From Trichocoleus sp. (GTDB taxonomy: Bacteria > Cyanobacteriota > Cyanobacteriia > Elainellales > Elainellaceae): 64,000 nt of DNA. The notes beneath the pieces are model-generated. The model was given only the letters and a program-made list of their open reading frames with translations, ran no database searches and was not told the origin of the DNA. The stretch's first letter is position 1; every line of letters begins with the position of its first letter. A program made the translations under genes and the position numbers. Location of the stretch: positions 248,001-312,000 of the forward strand of contig DATNQD010000059.1 in assembly GCA_036702865.1 (NCBI GenBank), written 5' to 3'. Of this stretch, positions 1 to 8,813 are shown one piece after another.

Positions 1-1374
1 CGTGATCCTGCCTGTACCTCGGAGCAGCGATATAACCTGCAAATTATCAACCGCAGTGGCGAACATCTCCTAGGGCTGATTAACAGCGTTCTGGATCTAT
101 CAAAAATTGAAGCCGGACGCATGGAACTGATCGAAACGAGCTTTAATCTGCATCATCTCGTCGATATGGTTGCAACCATGCTCTACGAACGAGCCATTTC
201 AAAAGGCTTGCAGCTGCAAATTAAGATTGCTCCGAACGTTCCTCAACAAATCGCCGCTGACCCCAGCAAACTGCGTCAGATTTTAATCAACTTAGTCGGC
301 AACGCTATCAAATTTACCGATCGCGGCAAGATTACAATCCATGTTCAATCAAACTACGACATCTCAAGTCAGAGCCATCTTGCTGCCAAAAGTTCTCTGC
401 TTTTTCCCACCCCGATCGTTCTCCGCTTTGAGGTGGAAGATACGGGAGTAGGCATTCCGACCGCAGATTTGGACAAAATTTTTGACGCGTTTGAACAAGC
501 TGGTTCAGGCAAAACGCTGACGGAAGGAACAGGACTAGGGTTAACCCTAACGCGCCGATTTGTTGAACTGATGGGTGGCGAAATCTCAGTACAAAGTATG
601 GTTGGCCAAGGTAGCCGCTTCACCGTTGAAATTCCAGTCCGTTTTGCCAACTTTAACCCTACAGAAAATGTCCAATCCCCAGATGCGATCATCAGCCTTC
701 TCCCCAATCAGCCGATCTATCGCATTCTGATTGTGGACGACCAACGCGACAATCGTGAACTGGTGGTCAAACTGCTAGAGCCGATGGGCTTTATTGTCGA
801 TCGGGCAGCGAGTGGGCAAGAGGCAATCGAGCAATGGCAGCAGCATCGTCCGCACCTGATCCTGATGGACATCCAAATGGCTGCTCTAAGTGGGCTAGAA
901 ACCACCCAGAAAATCCGAGCACAGGAACAAACATTAACTGCCCATTCCCCAACTCGAATCATTGCGCTCTCTGCCAGCATTCGACAGGACGATCGCACCC
1001 AAGCGGCAGCCGTCGGCTGTGATGATTTCCTACAAAAGCCTTTTTGCACGATCGATCTCTTTGACAAGCTGTCTCACCATCTACATCTCAGCTACACCTT
1101 CACCGAACCCGATCGCAATTTTGCTGGACCAATTTGCCATCCTGCACCAGCCAGATTGCTCCATCCTGAACTGCTGGAAACAATTTCTCCTGATTGGATT
1201 GAGCAGCTCCGTGAGGCGAGTTTGGTCGGAGATGATGCCGAAGTTTTCTCACTTCTTGAGCAGCTTACCCCAGAGCATGAGTGTCTCACTGCGGGGCTGC
1301 GTGACCTCGCTTGCCAGTTTCAGTTCGATCGCATTCTCTCCCTGCTTGAAACTCCTCTGACCCCCGATCCCTAA
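1..1374 (+). CDS. Hybrid sensor histidine kinase, C-terminal part (5' truncated by window edge)
   Basis: The frame is open from base 1, so the gene begins before the window. The first ~40 codons read as the second helix of a HisKA dimerisation domain (SGEHLLGLINSVLDLSKIEAG), but the phospho-accepting His lies upstream. A HATPase_c domain follows, with the N box (LVGNAIKFTD), the G1 box (DTGVGIP) and the G2 box (GTGLGLTLTRR). A receiver domain then starts near ILIVDDQRDN, with the likely phospho-acceptor Asp in LILMDIQM and the conserved Lys in LQKPF. About 90 residues follow with no recognised domain. The ligand or input is unknown because the sensor region is missing. It converges on the EVE gene and overlaps it by 4 bp. 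Confidence 0.93.
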   Translation, partial: RDPACTSEQRYNLQIINRSGEHLLGLINSVLDLSKIEAGRMELIETSFNLHHLVDMVATMLYERAISKGLQLQIKIAPNVPQQIAADPSKLRQILINLVGNAIKFTDRGKITIHVQSNYDISSQSHLAAKSSLLFPTPIVLRFEVEDTGVGIPTADLDKIFDAFEQAGSGKTLTEGTGLGLTLTRRFVELMGGEISVQSMVGQGSRFTVEIPVRFANFNPTENVQSPDAIISLLPNQPIYRILIVDDQRDNRELVVKLLEPMGFIVDRAASGQEAIEQWQQHRPHLILMDIQMAALSGLETTQKIRAQEQTLTAHSPTRIIALSASIRQDDRTQAAAVGCDDFLQKPFCTIDLFDKLSHHLHLSYTFTEPDRNFAGPICHPAPARLLHPELLETISPDWIEQLREASLVGDDAEVFSLLEQLTPEHECLTAGLRDLACQFQFDRILSLLETPLTPDP

Positions 1375-1832
1375 CCTCTGCTGCCTACAGCCTGCAAAAG
1401 TCGCTCTGCAACTGCTTCCGGTACTGGCATGACTGAAAGGCGATTGCCCTGACGCACCACCCATAGCTCTTCTGGTGAGAAAGTTTGTCGCAACCAATCC
1501 AGCGAGATGAGCTGCGGAAATTGCTCAACAAATGCCACTTTTACAGTCTGCCAGCGGGGAGCATCCGGTTGAGATTTAGCATCAAAATATTCGCTCTGTG
1601 GGTCAAATTGGCTGGGGTCAACCACACCTGTTTGGACGACTTGCATCAGCCCGACAATGCCCGGTGGTGTTGTGTTGGAGTGATAGAAAAACGATCGATC
1701 ACCCACCTGCATCGATTGCAAAAAGTTTCTCGCCTGGTAGTTTCGCACTCCATCCCAGAGGGTTTCCTTGTCTTGTTCCAGGTCTGCAATGCCATACACT
1801 GCAGGTTCCGATTTCATCAGCCAGTAATTCAT
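1371..1832 (-). CDS. EVE domain protein (thymocyte nuclear protein 1-like)
   Basis: This is a 153-residue protein that is essentially one EVE domain. It starts MNYWLMKSEP, has the typical LWDGVRNYQARN and FFYHSNTTPPGIVG motifs, and ends with a WVVRQGNRLS-type strand. EVE domains have the PUA-like fold and are thought to bind modified bases in DNA or RNA; the target here is unknown. I chose the ATG at 1832 because the family begins at this MNYWL motif. The frame is open for 50 more codons upstream, but that stretch runs into the end of the CorC-like gene and does not look like family sequence. Confidence 0.88.
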   Translation of the reverse strand: MNYWLMKSEPAVYGIADLEQDKETLWDGVRNYQARNFLQSMQVGDRSFFYHSNTTPPGIVGLMQVVQTGVVDPSQFDPQSEYFDAKSQPDAPRWQTVKVAFVEQFPQLISLDWLRQTFSPEELWVVRQGNRLSVMPVPEAVAERLLQAVGSRG

Positions 1833-1875
1833 TTGCAGTTTTGAATGGAGCGTGAACGCTAAACTTGAGCCGACC

Positions 1876-3405
1876 CTAGCGAATCCGGTGTTCCTGCGAC
1901 TGAGAGGGATCAGTATCATTGAGCAAATCGTCGTTGGTTTGAGGCGTATCCCAGACATCGCCGCCAGGCTCAGCTGCTTCAAAATCAGCAGTCTCTTCTA
2001 ACGGAATCTCTTCCAGGTCGATCGTGGGTTCCAGGCGGTGGATCAAGATATGCTGTAAGCGAGGTCCTTCAGCCGATTCCACTGTTATTTTGTAATTGCC
2101 ATACTGCAGTTCTTCACCTGTCACCGGAATCTTCTGCATCTGATAAATCAAAAATCCACCCAGTGTTTGGTAGTCCTCCAAGAGCGGCAAATCCAGATTC
2201 AGCAGTTCATTGACTTCTTCAAGGTCGGTCTTCGCTTGAACGCGGAAGGTTGCTTCGTCTAGCGTTTCGACGTCTGGTTCTTCCAGGCTTTCGGCTTCAT
2301 GCGTATCGCCAATAATCTCGGCTATTAGATCCTGGAGGGTGACTAAACCTGCGGTGCCGCCAAACTCATCTACTACGATCGCCATTGCCTGACCCGATCG
2401 CTGCATCAATTGGAGTAATTCGCTGAGCGGGATGTTCTCTGAGACAAACTGAGCCGGATGAACCCAGGCTTGCAAATCACTAGTGAGGGTAAGGGTTCCT
2501 TGTTCGAGTGGTTCCGCTAGTTCTTTAAAGTGAAGAATGCCGACAATGTCGTCCAACGATTCGCCTGTGACCGGATAGCGGGAATGCCCAGAGGTGACGA
2601 CTTCATGCAGTAGCTCCTGAAAGGTGGCATCTTTGGGTAGAGAAACAATGCTGATGCGAGGAACCATCACTTCCCCTGCTGTCACGTCTGCAAACGCAAA
2701 GACATTACTGAGCAGCTCTCGCTCTTCTGCTTCTAGTCCAGGAGACTCTGTTGAAGTCGAGATGATCAACTGCAGCTCTTCGGGGGTGACGCGACTATGC
2801 CAGCCCTGCCCCGTATAAGGGATACCTGCCAGCCGCATCAGCAGCCGCGTGGATTGGTTCAGTACCCAAATAAAGGGATTAAAAAATCGAGCGATCGCTA
2901 GACTGGGTGAGCCCAAAAACCGGGCAAGCTGCTCTGGATAAAGTAGGGCAACCGATTTAGGGCAGAGTTCACCCAGCACAATTTGCAGATAAGCAATCAG
3001 CAGAAAGGCGATCGGCACTGCCAGTGAATGAGAGAGAAAACTACTCGTACCCGTGGGCAGAGGTAGCCTTGCCAGGAGGGCAGCCAGGAGTACCGCCATC
3101 GTGCTTTCGCCAATCCAACCTAGCGCCAGACTGGACAAGGTAATACCAATTTGGGTCGTAGACAAAAGCCGATCTAACCCTCGTTGAAGGTCTTGTACCG
3201 TTTTCGCCTGCACATCCCCGGCAGAGACTAGCTGGTTGATTCGCGATCGACGTACTGAAACAATTGAAAATTCAGCCGCTACAAAGAAAGCATTAATTGT
3301 AATCAGCAGCAATACTGCCAGGACTCGCAGCACAACATCGGAGCCGCTGAGGGCAGACACAGAATCGACTGCTAACGGACTTGAAGCAAGCAGCACCATC
3401 AACAC
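1876..3405 (-). CDS. CorC/HlyC-family (CNNM) membrane protein with CBS pair
   Basis: This 509-residue protein has the standard order for the family: an N-terminal CNNM/DUF21 membrane domain (about residues 25-200, opening with LLLITINAFFVAAEFSIVSVR), a tandem CBS pair (about 215-350, with VMVPR and the second-CBS DEFGGTAGLVT motif), and a CorC_HlyC domain (about 365-450, with FRVQAKTDLEEVNELL and YQTLGGFL). A ~50-residue acidic tail follows. Such proteins are linked to Mg2+/Co2+ export or resistance; the old 'hemolysin' name is not evidence of haemolysis. It sits in the inner membrane. The EVE gene lies 43 bp downstream on the same strand. Confidence 0.9.
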   Translation of the reverse strand: MLMVLLASSPLAVDSVSALSGSDVVLRVLAVLLLITINAFFVAAEFSIVSVRRSRINQLVSAGDVQAKTVQDLQRGLDRLLSTTQIGITLSSLALGWIGESTMAVLLAALLARLPLPTGTSSFLSHSLAVPIAFLLIAYLQIVLGELCPKSVALLYPEQLARFLGSPSLAIARFFNPFIWVLNQSTRLLMRLAGIPYTGQGWHSRVTPEELQLIISTSTESPGLEAEERELLSNVFAFADVTAGEVMVPRISIVSLPKDATFQELLHEVVTSGHSRYPVTGESLDDIVGILHFKELAEPLEQGTLTLTSDLQAWVHPAQFVSENIPLSELLQLMQRSGQAMAIVVDEFGGTAGLVTLQDLIAEIIGDTHEAESLEEPDVETLDEATFRVQAKTDLEEVNELLNLDLPLLEDYQTLGGFLIYQMQKIPVTGEELQYGNYKITVESAEGPRLQHILIHRLEPTIDLEEIPLEETADFEAAEPGGDVWDTPQTNDDLLNDTDPSQSQEHRIR

Positions 3406-3459
3406 CCGTGACTGAGACAGTGTAAATTGAAGCGAGAGGGAATGAAGGGCGATCGAGAA

Positions 3460-3738
3460 CTAGTTGGCATTTGCCCCCCCACTACCTGCATCGATCTTGG
3501 CTTTCACGTTCTTAAGAATGTCTTCTTCCTTAAGAAAAGTTAAGCCTTCTCGTTTGATCGGCTTCCCTTTGCCGTCCATCATATTGTTGACTGGACGAGC
3601 ATCCGGCTGAGTAATGCCTTTAAGGGCTTCCCGTCCGGTTTTATAGCCCCAGGTTGCACTGGTCAAACCAGCCCCGACCATTAGCGTCAGCAAAATCAAA
3701 GTTAATACAACTGTTAAATTCACTCTTGTCGCTGTCAT
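3460..3738 (-). CDS. Conserved small membrane-anchored protein, function unknown
   Basis: This 92-residue protein has one N-terminal hydrophobic segment (about residues 8-28, VVLTLILLTLMVGAGLTSA) followed by a polar, lysine-rich domain (GYKTGREALKGI, DARPVNNMMDGKG, FLKEEDILKNVKAKID). The layout fits a single-pass protein with a soluble C-terminal part. I used the ATG at 3738 (MTATRVNLT); an in-frame codon at 3759 would add MYPGARR. I recognise it only as a typical small conserved cyanobacterial protein. It lies between the CorC-like gene and the tRNA gene. Confidence 0.7.
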   Translation of the reverse strand: MTATRVNLTVVLTLILLTLMVGAGLTSATWGYKTGREALKGITQPDARPVNNMMDGKGKPIKREGLTFLKEEDILKNVKAKIDAGSGGANAN

Positions 3739-3783
3739 TCTTCTTGCCCCAGGATACAATAGAAGCCAAATTCATGAAATCAA

Positions 3784-3856
3784 CCAGGGTTGGCCGAGCG
3801 GTTTAGGCAGCGAACTCATAATTCGCCACAGGCGGGTTCAACTCCTGCACCCTGGA
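3784..3856 (+). tRNA. tRNA with CAT anticodon, tRNA-Ile(k2CAU) or elongator tRNA-Met
   Basis: A full 73-nt cloverleaf can be folded by eye. The acceptor stem is CCAGGGT/ACCCTGG with discriminator A at 3856. The D arm is GCC..GGC. The anticodon stem GCGAA/TTCGC encloses the loop CTCATAA (anticodon CAT), and the T arm is GCGGG-TTCAACT-CCTGC. CCA is not encoded. The D arm (TGGCCGAGCGGTTTAGGC) and the AACTCATAATT anticodon arm resemble plastid trnI-CAU more than plastid elongator trnM, so the lysidine-modified Ile tRNA is my first choice. The anticodon alone cannot decide. Confidence 0.93.
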
Positions 3857-4264
3857 CTTTTAATCTCATCACATTCGCTTTCGCTGCGTTAAGATTCTCC
3901 AGTTTAAGCGACTCTGCTCAAAATCGATCGCGCCGGAATTTCCTTTTACTCGACGCCGAGTAGACAGTAGAAGATTCCTCGATCGGTGCTTAAGAATGAA
4001 GCTTATAGCGCTTGCTTCAGCAATTGAAGTAAGAAAATTAATGGTTTGTGCCTAGTGTCAGAGGCTCTAGACGAGACAAGCAGAGGTAAACTAGACGGAA
4101 AAGGATTTGGATACCAAATCGGGTTGCTTCTGCTGGAATCAAACGGATTACATGGAAAAATGTGATCTGAAGGCTAGAATCAAACCGAAAGACTAGTAAA
4201 CCAAGAAGACTCAATTTCTGAGCCTATCTTCTTAGCCCCAAAAGCTTGTACGATTTTGCGCCGA
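3857..4264. other. Intergenic region, no gene seen
   Basis: About 400 bp lie between the tRNA gene and the FHA gene. There is no convincing ORF. A weak stem (CTTGCTTCA/TGAAGTAAG, near 4011-4034) is visible but lacks a T-tract, so I do not call it a terminator. The promoter of the FHA gene presumably lies here, but I cannot assign it. Confidence 0.6.
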
Positions 4265-4720
4265 ATGACTTCAGCACCGCATCAAAGCCATTTACTGATC
4301 ATTGAGGACGACAAAGGGCGACGAGAGTATGCCCTAGACAACCCCGTTTACTCGGTGGGTCGAGATCCAAAATGTGATATTCGGCTTGTCTCTCAGTTTG
4401 TCTCTCGTCGTCACGCCACCCTAGTTCAACTTCCTAACGAAGATGGCAGCCACTATTACCGCATTGTGGATGGTAATCTCAAGGGAAAACCGAGCGCGAA
4501 CGGTCTATTAATTAACGGTCGGAAGCTTCAGGCACACGATTTGAAAGACCAGGATCGGGTTGTCTTTGGACCCCAGGTGCAAGCCATCTACTATTTGCTC
4601 AAGCGGGATGCAATCACCACTGTTCCGCCGGATGAATATGACATCACCTTAATTAGCCCCAATATGACAGGTGACCCTGAAGACGATGAAGATGACCTGG
4701 ATGAGGATGACGAAGGATAA
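4265..4720 (+). CDS. FHA domain protein with acidic tail
   Basis: This 151-residue protein is a single forkhead-associated domain that binds phosphothreonine peptides. The key residues are visible: GRD (residues 32-34), the SRRH motif (47-50) and SANGLLINGRKL further on. The last ~15 residues are almost all Asp and Glu (DPEDDEDDLDEDDEG). I chose the ATG at 4265; a TTG lies three codons upstream at 4256. With no kinase or phosphatase adjacent, its partner is unknown. The window does carry other FHA proteins, two PP2C-type phosphatases and a Ser/Thr kinase. Confidence 0.9.
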   Translation: MTSAPHQSHLLIIEDDKGRREYALDNPVYSVGRDPKCDIRLVSQFVSRRHATLVQLPNEDGSHYYRIVDGNLKGKPSANGLLINGRKLQAHDLKDQDRVVFGPQVQAIYYLLKRDAITTVPPDEYDITLISPNMTGDPEDDEDDLDEDDEG

Positions 4721-4783
4721 GAACTAGAAATAGAGCCTGATTGTTATTCTGTTTTCCAGAGTCGGTTTCTCAGGATAAAGTCT

Positions 4784-5020
4784 TTAGAGTTGCCCTTCTT
4801 CGCCTGGCTTAGGTGGAACCGGATCATAGCCACCTGGATGGAAAGGATGACAGCGCAGAATTCGTCGCACAGCCAGCCAACTGCCTTTGATTGCACCAAA
4901 GCGACCGATCGCCTCGATCGCATATTGAGAGCAGGTCGGGTGATAGCGACAAACTGGCATGAACAGGGGTGAGATAAGCCAGCGGTAGGCTTGAATCAGC
5001 CAGATCAAAATTGCTTTCAT
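4784..5020 (-). CDS. yidD: YidD-family membrane protein insertion efficiency factor
   Basis: This 78-residue protein has the family signature: an N-terminal amphipathic segment ([16 protein letters not shown]), [11 protein letters not shown] with the conserved cysteines, the central [24 protein letters not shown] block, and a short tail. YidD acts at the inner membrane with the YidC insertase. The usual neighbours rpmH, rnpA and yidC are not here. The start at 5020 (MKAILIWL) matches the family; the longer in-frame extension to 5077 is not expected. Confidence 0.93.
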   Translation of the reverse strand: MKAILIWLIQAYRWLISPLFMPVCRYHPTCSQYAIEAIGRFGAIKGSWLAVRRILRCHPFHPGGYDPVPPKPGEEGQL

Positions 5021-5098
5021 ATCTTCAATTTTATCGTTGGTCGTCAGGATGGTTGAGACAAGCAGACTGTCTCCCATAACCCCTACTTAAACCCCTGC

Positions 5099-5686
5099 TT
5101 AAAACAGGGAACATTCTTGCTGTAATGCTTGATGTAGCAGCCTTTGATACGCTCGATCGCTCACTTCATAAGAGCCAAAGCGCTCCAGGTGAGGATTGTT
5201 CATCTGAGCATCAAACAAAACAAACCGACGCGATCGAAGCCTTTCAACCAGTTTTACCATTGCCACTTTTGAGCCCTCTGGAATTCGGTAAAACATTGAC
5301 TCCCCAATGAATGCGCCGCCAATCACAATACCCAAAATTCCTCCGGCTAATTCGTCTCCCTGCCATGTCTCAAAGCTATGTGCCCAGCCTCCCAGGTGCA
5401 GCTTCCAATAAATGTCTTTGAGTTCGCTCGAAATCCAGGTGGTTTCTCGATTGGCGCAGCCCTCCACGACTTCCTGAAATGCCCGATCGACGGCAACGGT
5501 GAACCGATTCTGATTTAACACTCGCTGCAGCGATCGAGGATAGCGGAACCGTTCATCAAGCGGGATTAAAGTGCGCTCCCGGCTAGAATACCAACTCAGG
5601 TTTTCCCCCGTTTCATCTGCCATGAGGAAATAGCCCTGAGCGTAGCCCTGAATGAGATGCGTCATGTCGTACTGGTTCTGAGTCAC
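5099..5686 (-). CDS. aat: Leucyl/phenylalanyl-tRNA--protein transferase
   Basis: This 195-residue protein transfers Leu or Phe from tRNA to N-terminal Arg or Lys of proteins and so feeds the N-degron pathway to ClpS/ClpAP. Family motifs seen: [14 protein letters not shown] near the N-terminus, [12 protein letters not shown], the central [24 protein letters not shown] block (shown here in part), [20 protein letters not shown], and [13 protein letters not shown] near the C-terminus. The length fits the shorter cyanobacterial form. The frame opens at a GTG at 5686; an ATG seven codons in (5665, MTHLIQGY) is an equally good start. It lies just upstream of yidD, same strand. Confidence 0.92.
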   Translation of the reverse strand: MTQNQYDMTHLIQGYAQGYFLMADETGENLSWYSSRERTLIPLDERFRYPRSLQRVLNQNRFTVAVDRAFQEVVEGCANRETTWISSELKDIYWKLHLGGWAHSFETWQGDELAGGILGIVIGGAFIGESMFYRIPEGSKVAMVKLVERLRSRRFVLFDAQMNNPHLERFGSYEVSDRAYQRLLHQALQQECSLF

Positions 5687-5814
5687 CGGGCGATCGATTG
5701 CCTTGTTTGAGAAAAGCGGATAGTCTTCAGCCTATCGTGATTCAGCGTATAGTCTATCGTCCAAACTCCCGCTACGATAAACATATTGTTTGTTTTGTGA
5801 GATGAGGGGGTTGC

Positions 5815-6147
5815 ATGGCTGAACCCATCGAGGCAATTACACTCCCGCCTGCAAACAATCCACAACAGGAAGGGGAATGGCTCCAAGCAAGTTTGCATCG
5901 CTGGCTGGATGAGGAATTTATCCCAGAATCTGTGAACCAGCAGATTGCTGCCAGAGCCGCTCAGGTGTTTGTCCGGCAGCGCATGGAAGGTGAGAACGAT
6001 GTTGGCTCCCTGGTGATTGCCATCGTCACAGAAATGCAGGCGTTTGACTTTTCCAGAAGCTTCTTCAGTGAGTTTGCTGTCGCCAATGCTGTGAGTGATT
6101 TACTGCTGGATAGCTTAGGCATCGATCGCTGCTGCGGACAGGGATAA
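5815..6147 (+). CDS. Conserved cyanobacterial protein, function unknown
   Basis: This 110-residue soluble protein has no signal peptide or membrane segment. It is mostly predicted helical, with motifs such as WLQASLHRWLDEEF and QQIAARAAQVFVRQRMEGENDVG. The ATG at 5815 follows a purine-rich GAGGGGG site at good spacing. It is divergent from aat and precedes the sphR-sphS pair on the same strand by about 190 bp. I do not recognise a characterised domain. Confidence 0.72.
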   Translation: MAEPIEAITLPPANNPQQEGEWLQASLHRWLDEEFIPESVNQQIAARAAQVFVRQRMEGENDVGSLVIAIVTEMQAFDFSRSFFSEFAVANAVSDLLLDSLGIDRCCGQG

Positions 6148-6337
6148 CGCAGAACTTTTCTCTCTCAGTTCTTAACTCAACCGTCACTTGACCGTCGCAA
6201 TCAGCGCAAAGATTTTAGTTAAGCCAGTTTATGTATCCTGGATAACAGAAGAAAAACAAGGAAATTGTTTCACAAGTCGAACAGGCTCCCAGGACTCTGA
6301 TAAGATGGGCTTGAAGGACTGCGATGTAAGCAATTAT

Positions 6338-7099
6338 ATGCTAACCACCCTATCGCCAGAAGCTACAAAGTTACAGCAAGAGGTTAAATTAGGGCAGGTT
6401 TTGCTCGTCGAAGATGAAGAATTAATTCGTGAGACGATCGCGCTTGCGCTTCAAGAAGAAGGGTATGACGTGGTGACGGCAGAAGATGGGCGCAAAGGAC
6501 TGGAGCTTATCTGTAAGTCGGGCGAGTCTAAATACGCAGAGTCTCTGCCTTTTGATCTGGTCATCCTTGATCTAATGCTGCCTTATGTCAATGGGCTAGA
6601 CCTATGTCGCCTCATCCGCCATGAAGGAAGCAGCGTGCCAATCTTGATGCTCAGCGCCAAAGGGAGCGAAACCGATCGAGTTGTAGGCTTAGAGGTGGGT
6701 GCAGATGACTACCTGACCAAGCCCTTCGGTATGCGAGAACTGATTGCGCGTTGTCGGGCACTGCTGCGGCGTCATCGTCATGCTCCCCATCAAACTCAAG
6801 AATCTACTCTGCGCTTTCATGAAATCGTGCTGTATCCACAGGAATGTCGGGTGATGGTGCGTGGTGGCGAAATCAATTTGTCACCAAAAGAGTTTCGGAT
6901 TCTCGAATTGTTTATGTCTCACCCGCGTCGGGTCTGGTCAAGAGAACAACTGATTGAACGGATCTGGGGACCAGACTTTATGGGCGACAGCAAAACGGTG
7001 GATGTGCATATTCGCTGGTTGCGCGAAAAATTAGAGCTTGACCCCAGCCATCCTGAGTATTTATTGACTGTTAGAGGGTTTGGCTACCGCTTTGGCTAA
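6338..7099 (+). CDS. sphR: OmpR/PhoB-type response regulator, probable SphR
   Basis: This 254-residue protein has a receiver domain (about residues 20-140) with acidic pocket EDE at 25-27, phospho-acceptor Asp78 (LVILDLM) and Lys128 in TKPF. A winged-helix DNA-binding domain (about 155-254) ends TVRGFGYRFG. The next gene on the strand encodes a PAS-containing kinase of the SphS/PhoR type, so the pair most likely controls the phosphate-starvation regulon. The ATG at 6338 is used; in-frame starts at 6305 (ATG) and 6188 (TTG) would add 11 or 50 residues that are not family-like. No convincing Pho box array was found upstream. Confidence 0.83.
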   Translation: MLTTLSPEATKLQQEVKLGQVLLVEDEELIRETIALALQEEGYDVVTAEDGRKGLELICKSGESKYAESLPFDLVILDLMLPYVNGLDLCRLIRHEGSSVPILMLSAKGSETDRVVGLEVGADDYLTKPFGMRELIARCRALLRRHRHAPHQTQESTLRFHEIVLYPQECRVMVRGGEINLSPKEFRILELFMSHPRRVWSREQLIERIWGPDFMGDSKTVDVHIRWLREKLELDPSHPEYLLTVRGFGYRFG

Positions 7100-7286
7100 C
7101 TCCTTGACAGATCAGACTGGCAGATCAGACTGAAAAATCGGCTAAAAAATTAACGATCGACCCACCTGTCAGATTCATTGTCTCTAGTGAGAGCGCCTGA
7201 TGACGATCGGTCTTAAACCGGAAGCTTAGCGGTACGCTAAAGAGGAGCACCACCGAATCATTCGACCTTTTGCAACAAACTGAGCT

Positions 7287-8678
7287 GTGGCAATTTTAAG
7301 TTTCCTACTGGGGCTACTCATTGGGTTGGCACTTTTGAGTTGGCAACGATCGCGCTCAAATGCCAGGCTAAAGAAAATGCTGCAGCATTTCGGCTCGGAT
7401 GTTCAAGAAACTGCCTTTTCAACGACCTCTAAACTGGCAATTGCCATCTCCCAAAGCCGTCAGGTGCAGCAGCAGCTTGAACAAGAAATTTTTGCTTATC
7501 AACAAATTCTTCAGGCGGCTCCCGTTGGCTACCTTCAGGTGGATGATGAGAATCGGCTGATTTGGTGTAACGGACAGGCGCGATCGCTGTTAGGGATTAG
7601 TGCTGAGCAACCCAGTACAAAGCCCCGTTTGCTACTAGAGCTGGTGCGATCGTATGAGCTAGATGACTTAATCGAGCAAACCCGTATTGCTGGAAATCCT
7701 TGTCAGAGCCGCTGGACGTTTTATCCCGTAAATGCTGATCCTTCTCGGCTCTCCGAGCAGCAGGCTTACGCTGTATGTGGTTATGGAGTGCCCCTGCAAG
7801 CAAATCAAGTCGGCATCTTTTTGGAGAATCATCAAGAAGTTCTGGCGCTGCTTCAGCAACGCGATCGATGGGCATCTGATCTGGCGCATGAGTTCAAAAC
7901 GCCACTGACCTCAATTCGTCTGGTAGCAGAGACGCTGCAAACTCGTCTAGAACCCACTTTGCGAGGTTGGGTCGATCGCTTAATTGATGAAACCATTCGG
8001 TTGAGTAATCTTGTTCAAGACCTGCTCGATCTCAATCGCCTGGAGCGCGGCACATTTCACACACTTCAGCTTAAAACAGTGGACTTGGTACAATTAATTC
8101 AGGGAGTGTGGGAAAGTCTAGAGCCGCTTACGCGGAAAAAGCATCTTCACTTTGACTATTCTGGTCCCGACTCGCTCCTCGTTCAGATTGACCCTGCCCG
8201 AATTCATCGCCTTTTTGTGAACTTGCTGGACAATAGTATTAAATACAGTCCAACTGATGCCGTAATCCAGCTAAAAGTCTCGGTTGAAGATGTGCCCCCT
8301 GGAGAGGTTCGGATGGAAGAACGGCAAATTCGGATTGATATTATTGACTCTGGCTCTGGCTTTCCAGAAAAGGCTCTACCCCATGTGTTTGAGCGATTTT
8401 ACCGAGCTGATCCATCGCGGGCACGTTCAACATCAGACCCTTCAATGAACCCTGCTTCAAGGGCTGAGGTCGCCGCGATCGATCGCTACAACCCGCTAGA
8501 CTGGCACACACAAGGCGGCAGTGGTTTAGGTTTGGCAATCGTGCGGCAAATCGTCGAGGCGCATCATGGCTCGGTTAGTGCCCGAAATCACCCTGAAACC
8601 GGTGGCGCATGGCTGCAAGTCCGGCTTCCCTGGCAGCTTGTCGAAACTTCCTCTCGCTTGTCTTCTTCAACTCCTTAA
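7287..8678 (+). CDS. sphS: PAS-domain sensor histidine kinase, probable SphS
   Basis: This 463-residue kinase has one short N-terminal hydrophobic segment (residues 2-18) and a PAS domain (about 65-180; ILQAAPVGYLQVDDENRLIW). The HisKA domain has phospho-accepting His201 (DLAHEFKTPL). The HATPase_c domain (about 300-455) shows the N box NLLDNSIKYS, DSGSGFPE and GGSGLGLAIVRQIVEAHHG. One membrane segment plus PAS and no periplasmic domain is the SphS layout. It starts with GTG at 7287, 187 bp after the regulator gene and on the same strand. SphS senses phosphate supply through the Pst system and PhoU in model cyanobacteria; that role is inferred here. Confidence 0.83.
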   Translation: MAILSFLLGLLIGLALLSWQRSRSNARLKKMLQHFGSDVQETAFSTTSKLAIAISQSRQVQQQLEQEIFAYQQILQAAPVGYLQVDDENRLIWCNGQARSLLGISAEQPSTKPRLLLELVRSYELDDLIEQTRIAGNPCQSRWTFYPVNADPSRLSEQQAYAVCGYGVPLQANQVGIFLENHQEVLALLQQRDRWASDLAHEFKTPLTSIRLVAETLQTRLEPTLRGWVDRLIDETIRLSNLVQDLLDLNRLERGTFHTLQLKTVDLVQLIQGVWESLEPLTRKKHLHFDYSGPDSLLVQIDPARIHRLFVNLLDNSIKYSPTDAVIQLKVSVEDVPPGEVRMEERQIRIDIIDSGSGFPEKALPHVFERFYRADPSRARSTSDPSMNPASRAEVAAIDRYNPLDWHTQGGSGLGLAIVRQIVEAHHGSVSARNHPETGGAWLQVRLPWQLVETSSRLSSSTP

Positions 8679-8813
8679 GCAGAATTAGTTTGTCAGTCCC
8701 CTCCTTCTTGTAATATTTGTATACATACCCAAAAAACTCTGCTCGATCGCTCATTCTGTTTTCTGCTCGCGTCTACCTCTAATTGCCCATAAACTCCTGG
8801 TTCTGTTTCTTCT

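Noticed and set aside
6148-6337. Pho box array before sphR
   Set aside because: Only a single CTTAACT-like match, not the spaced repeats expected.
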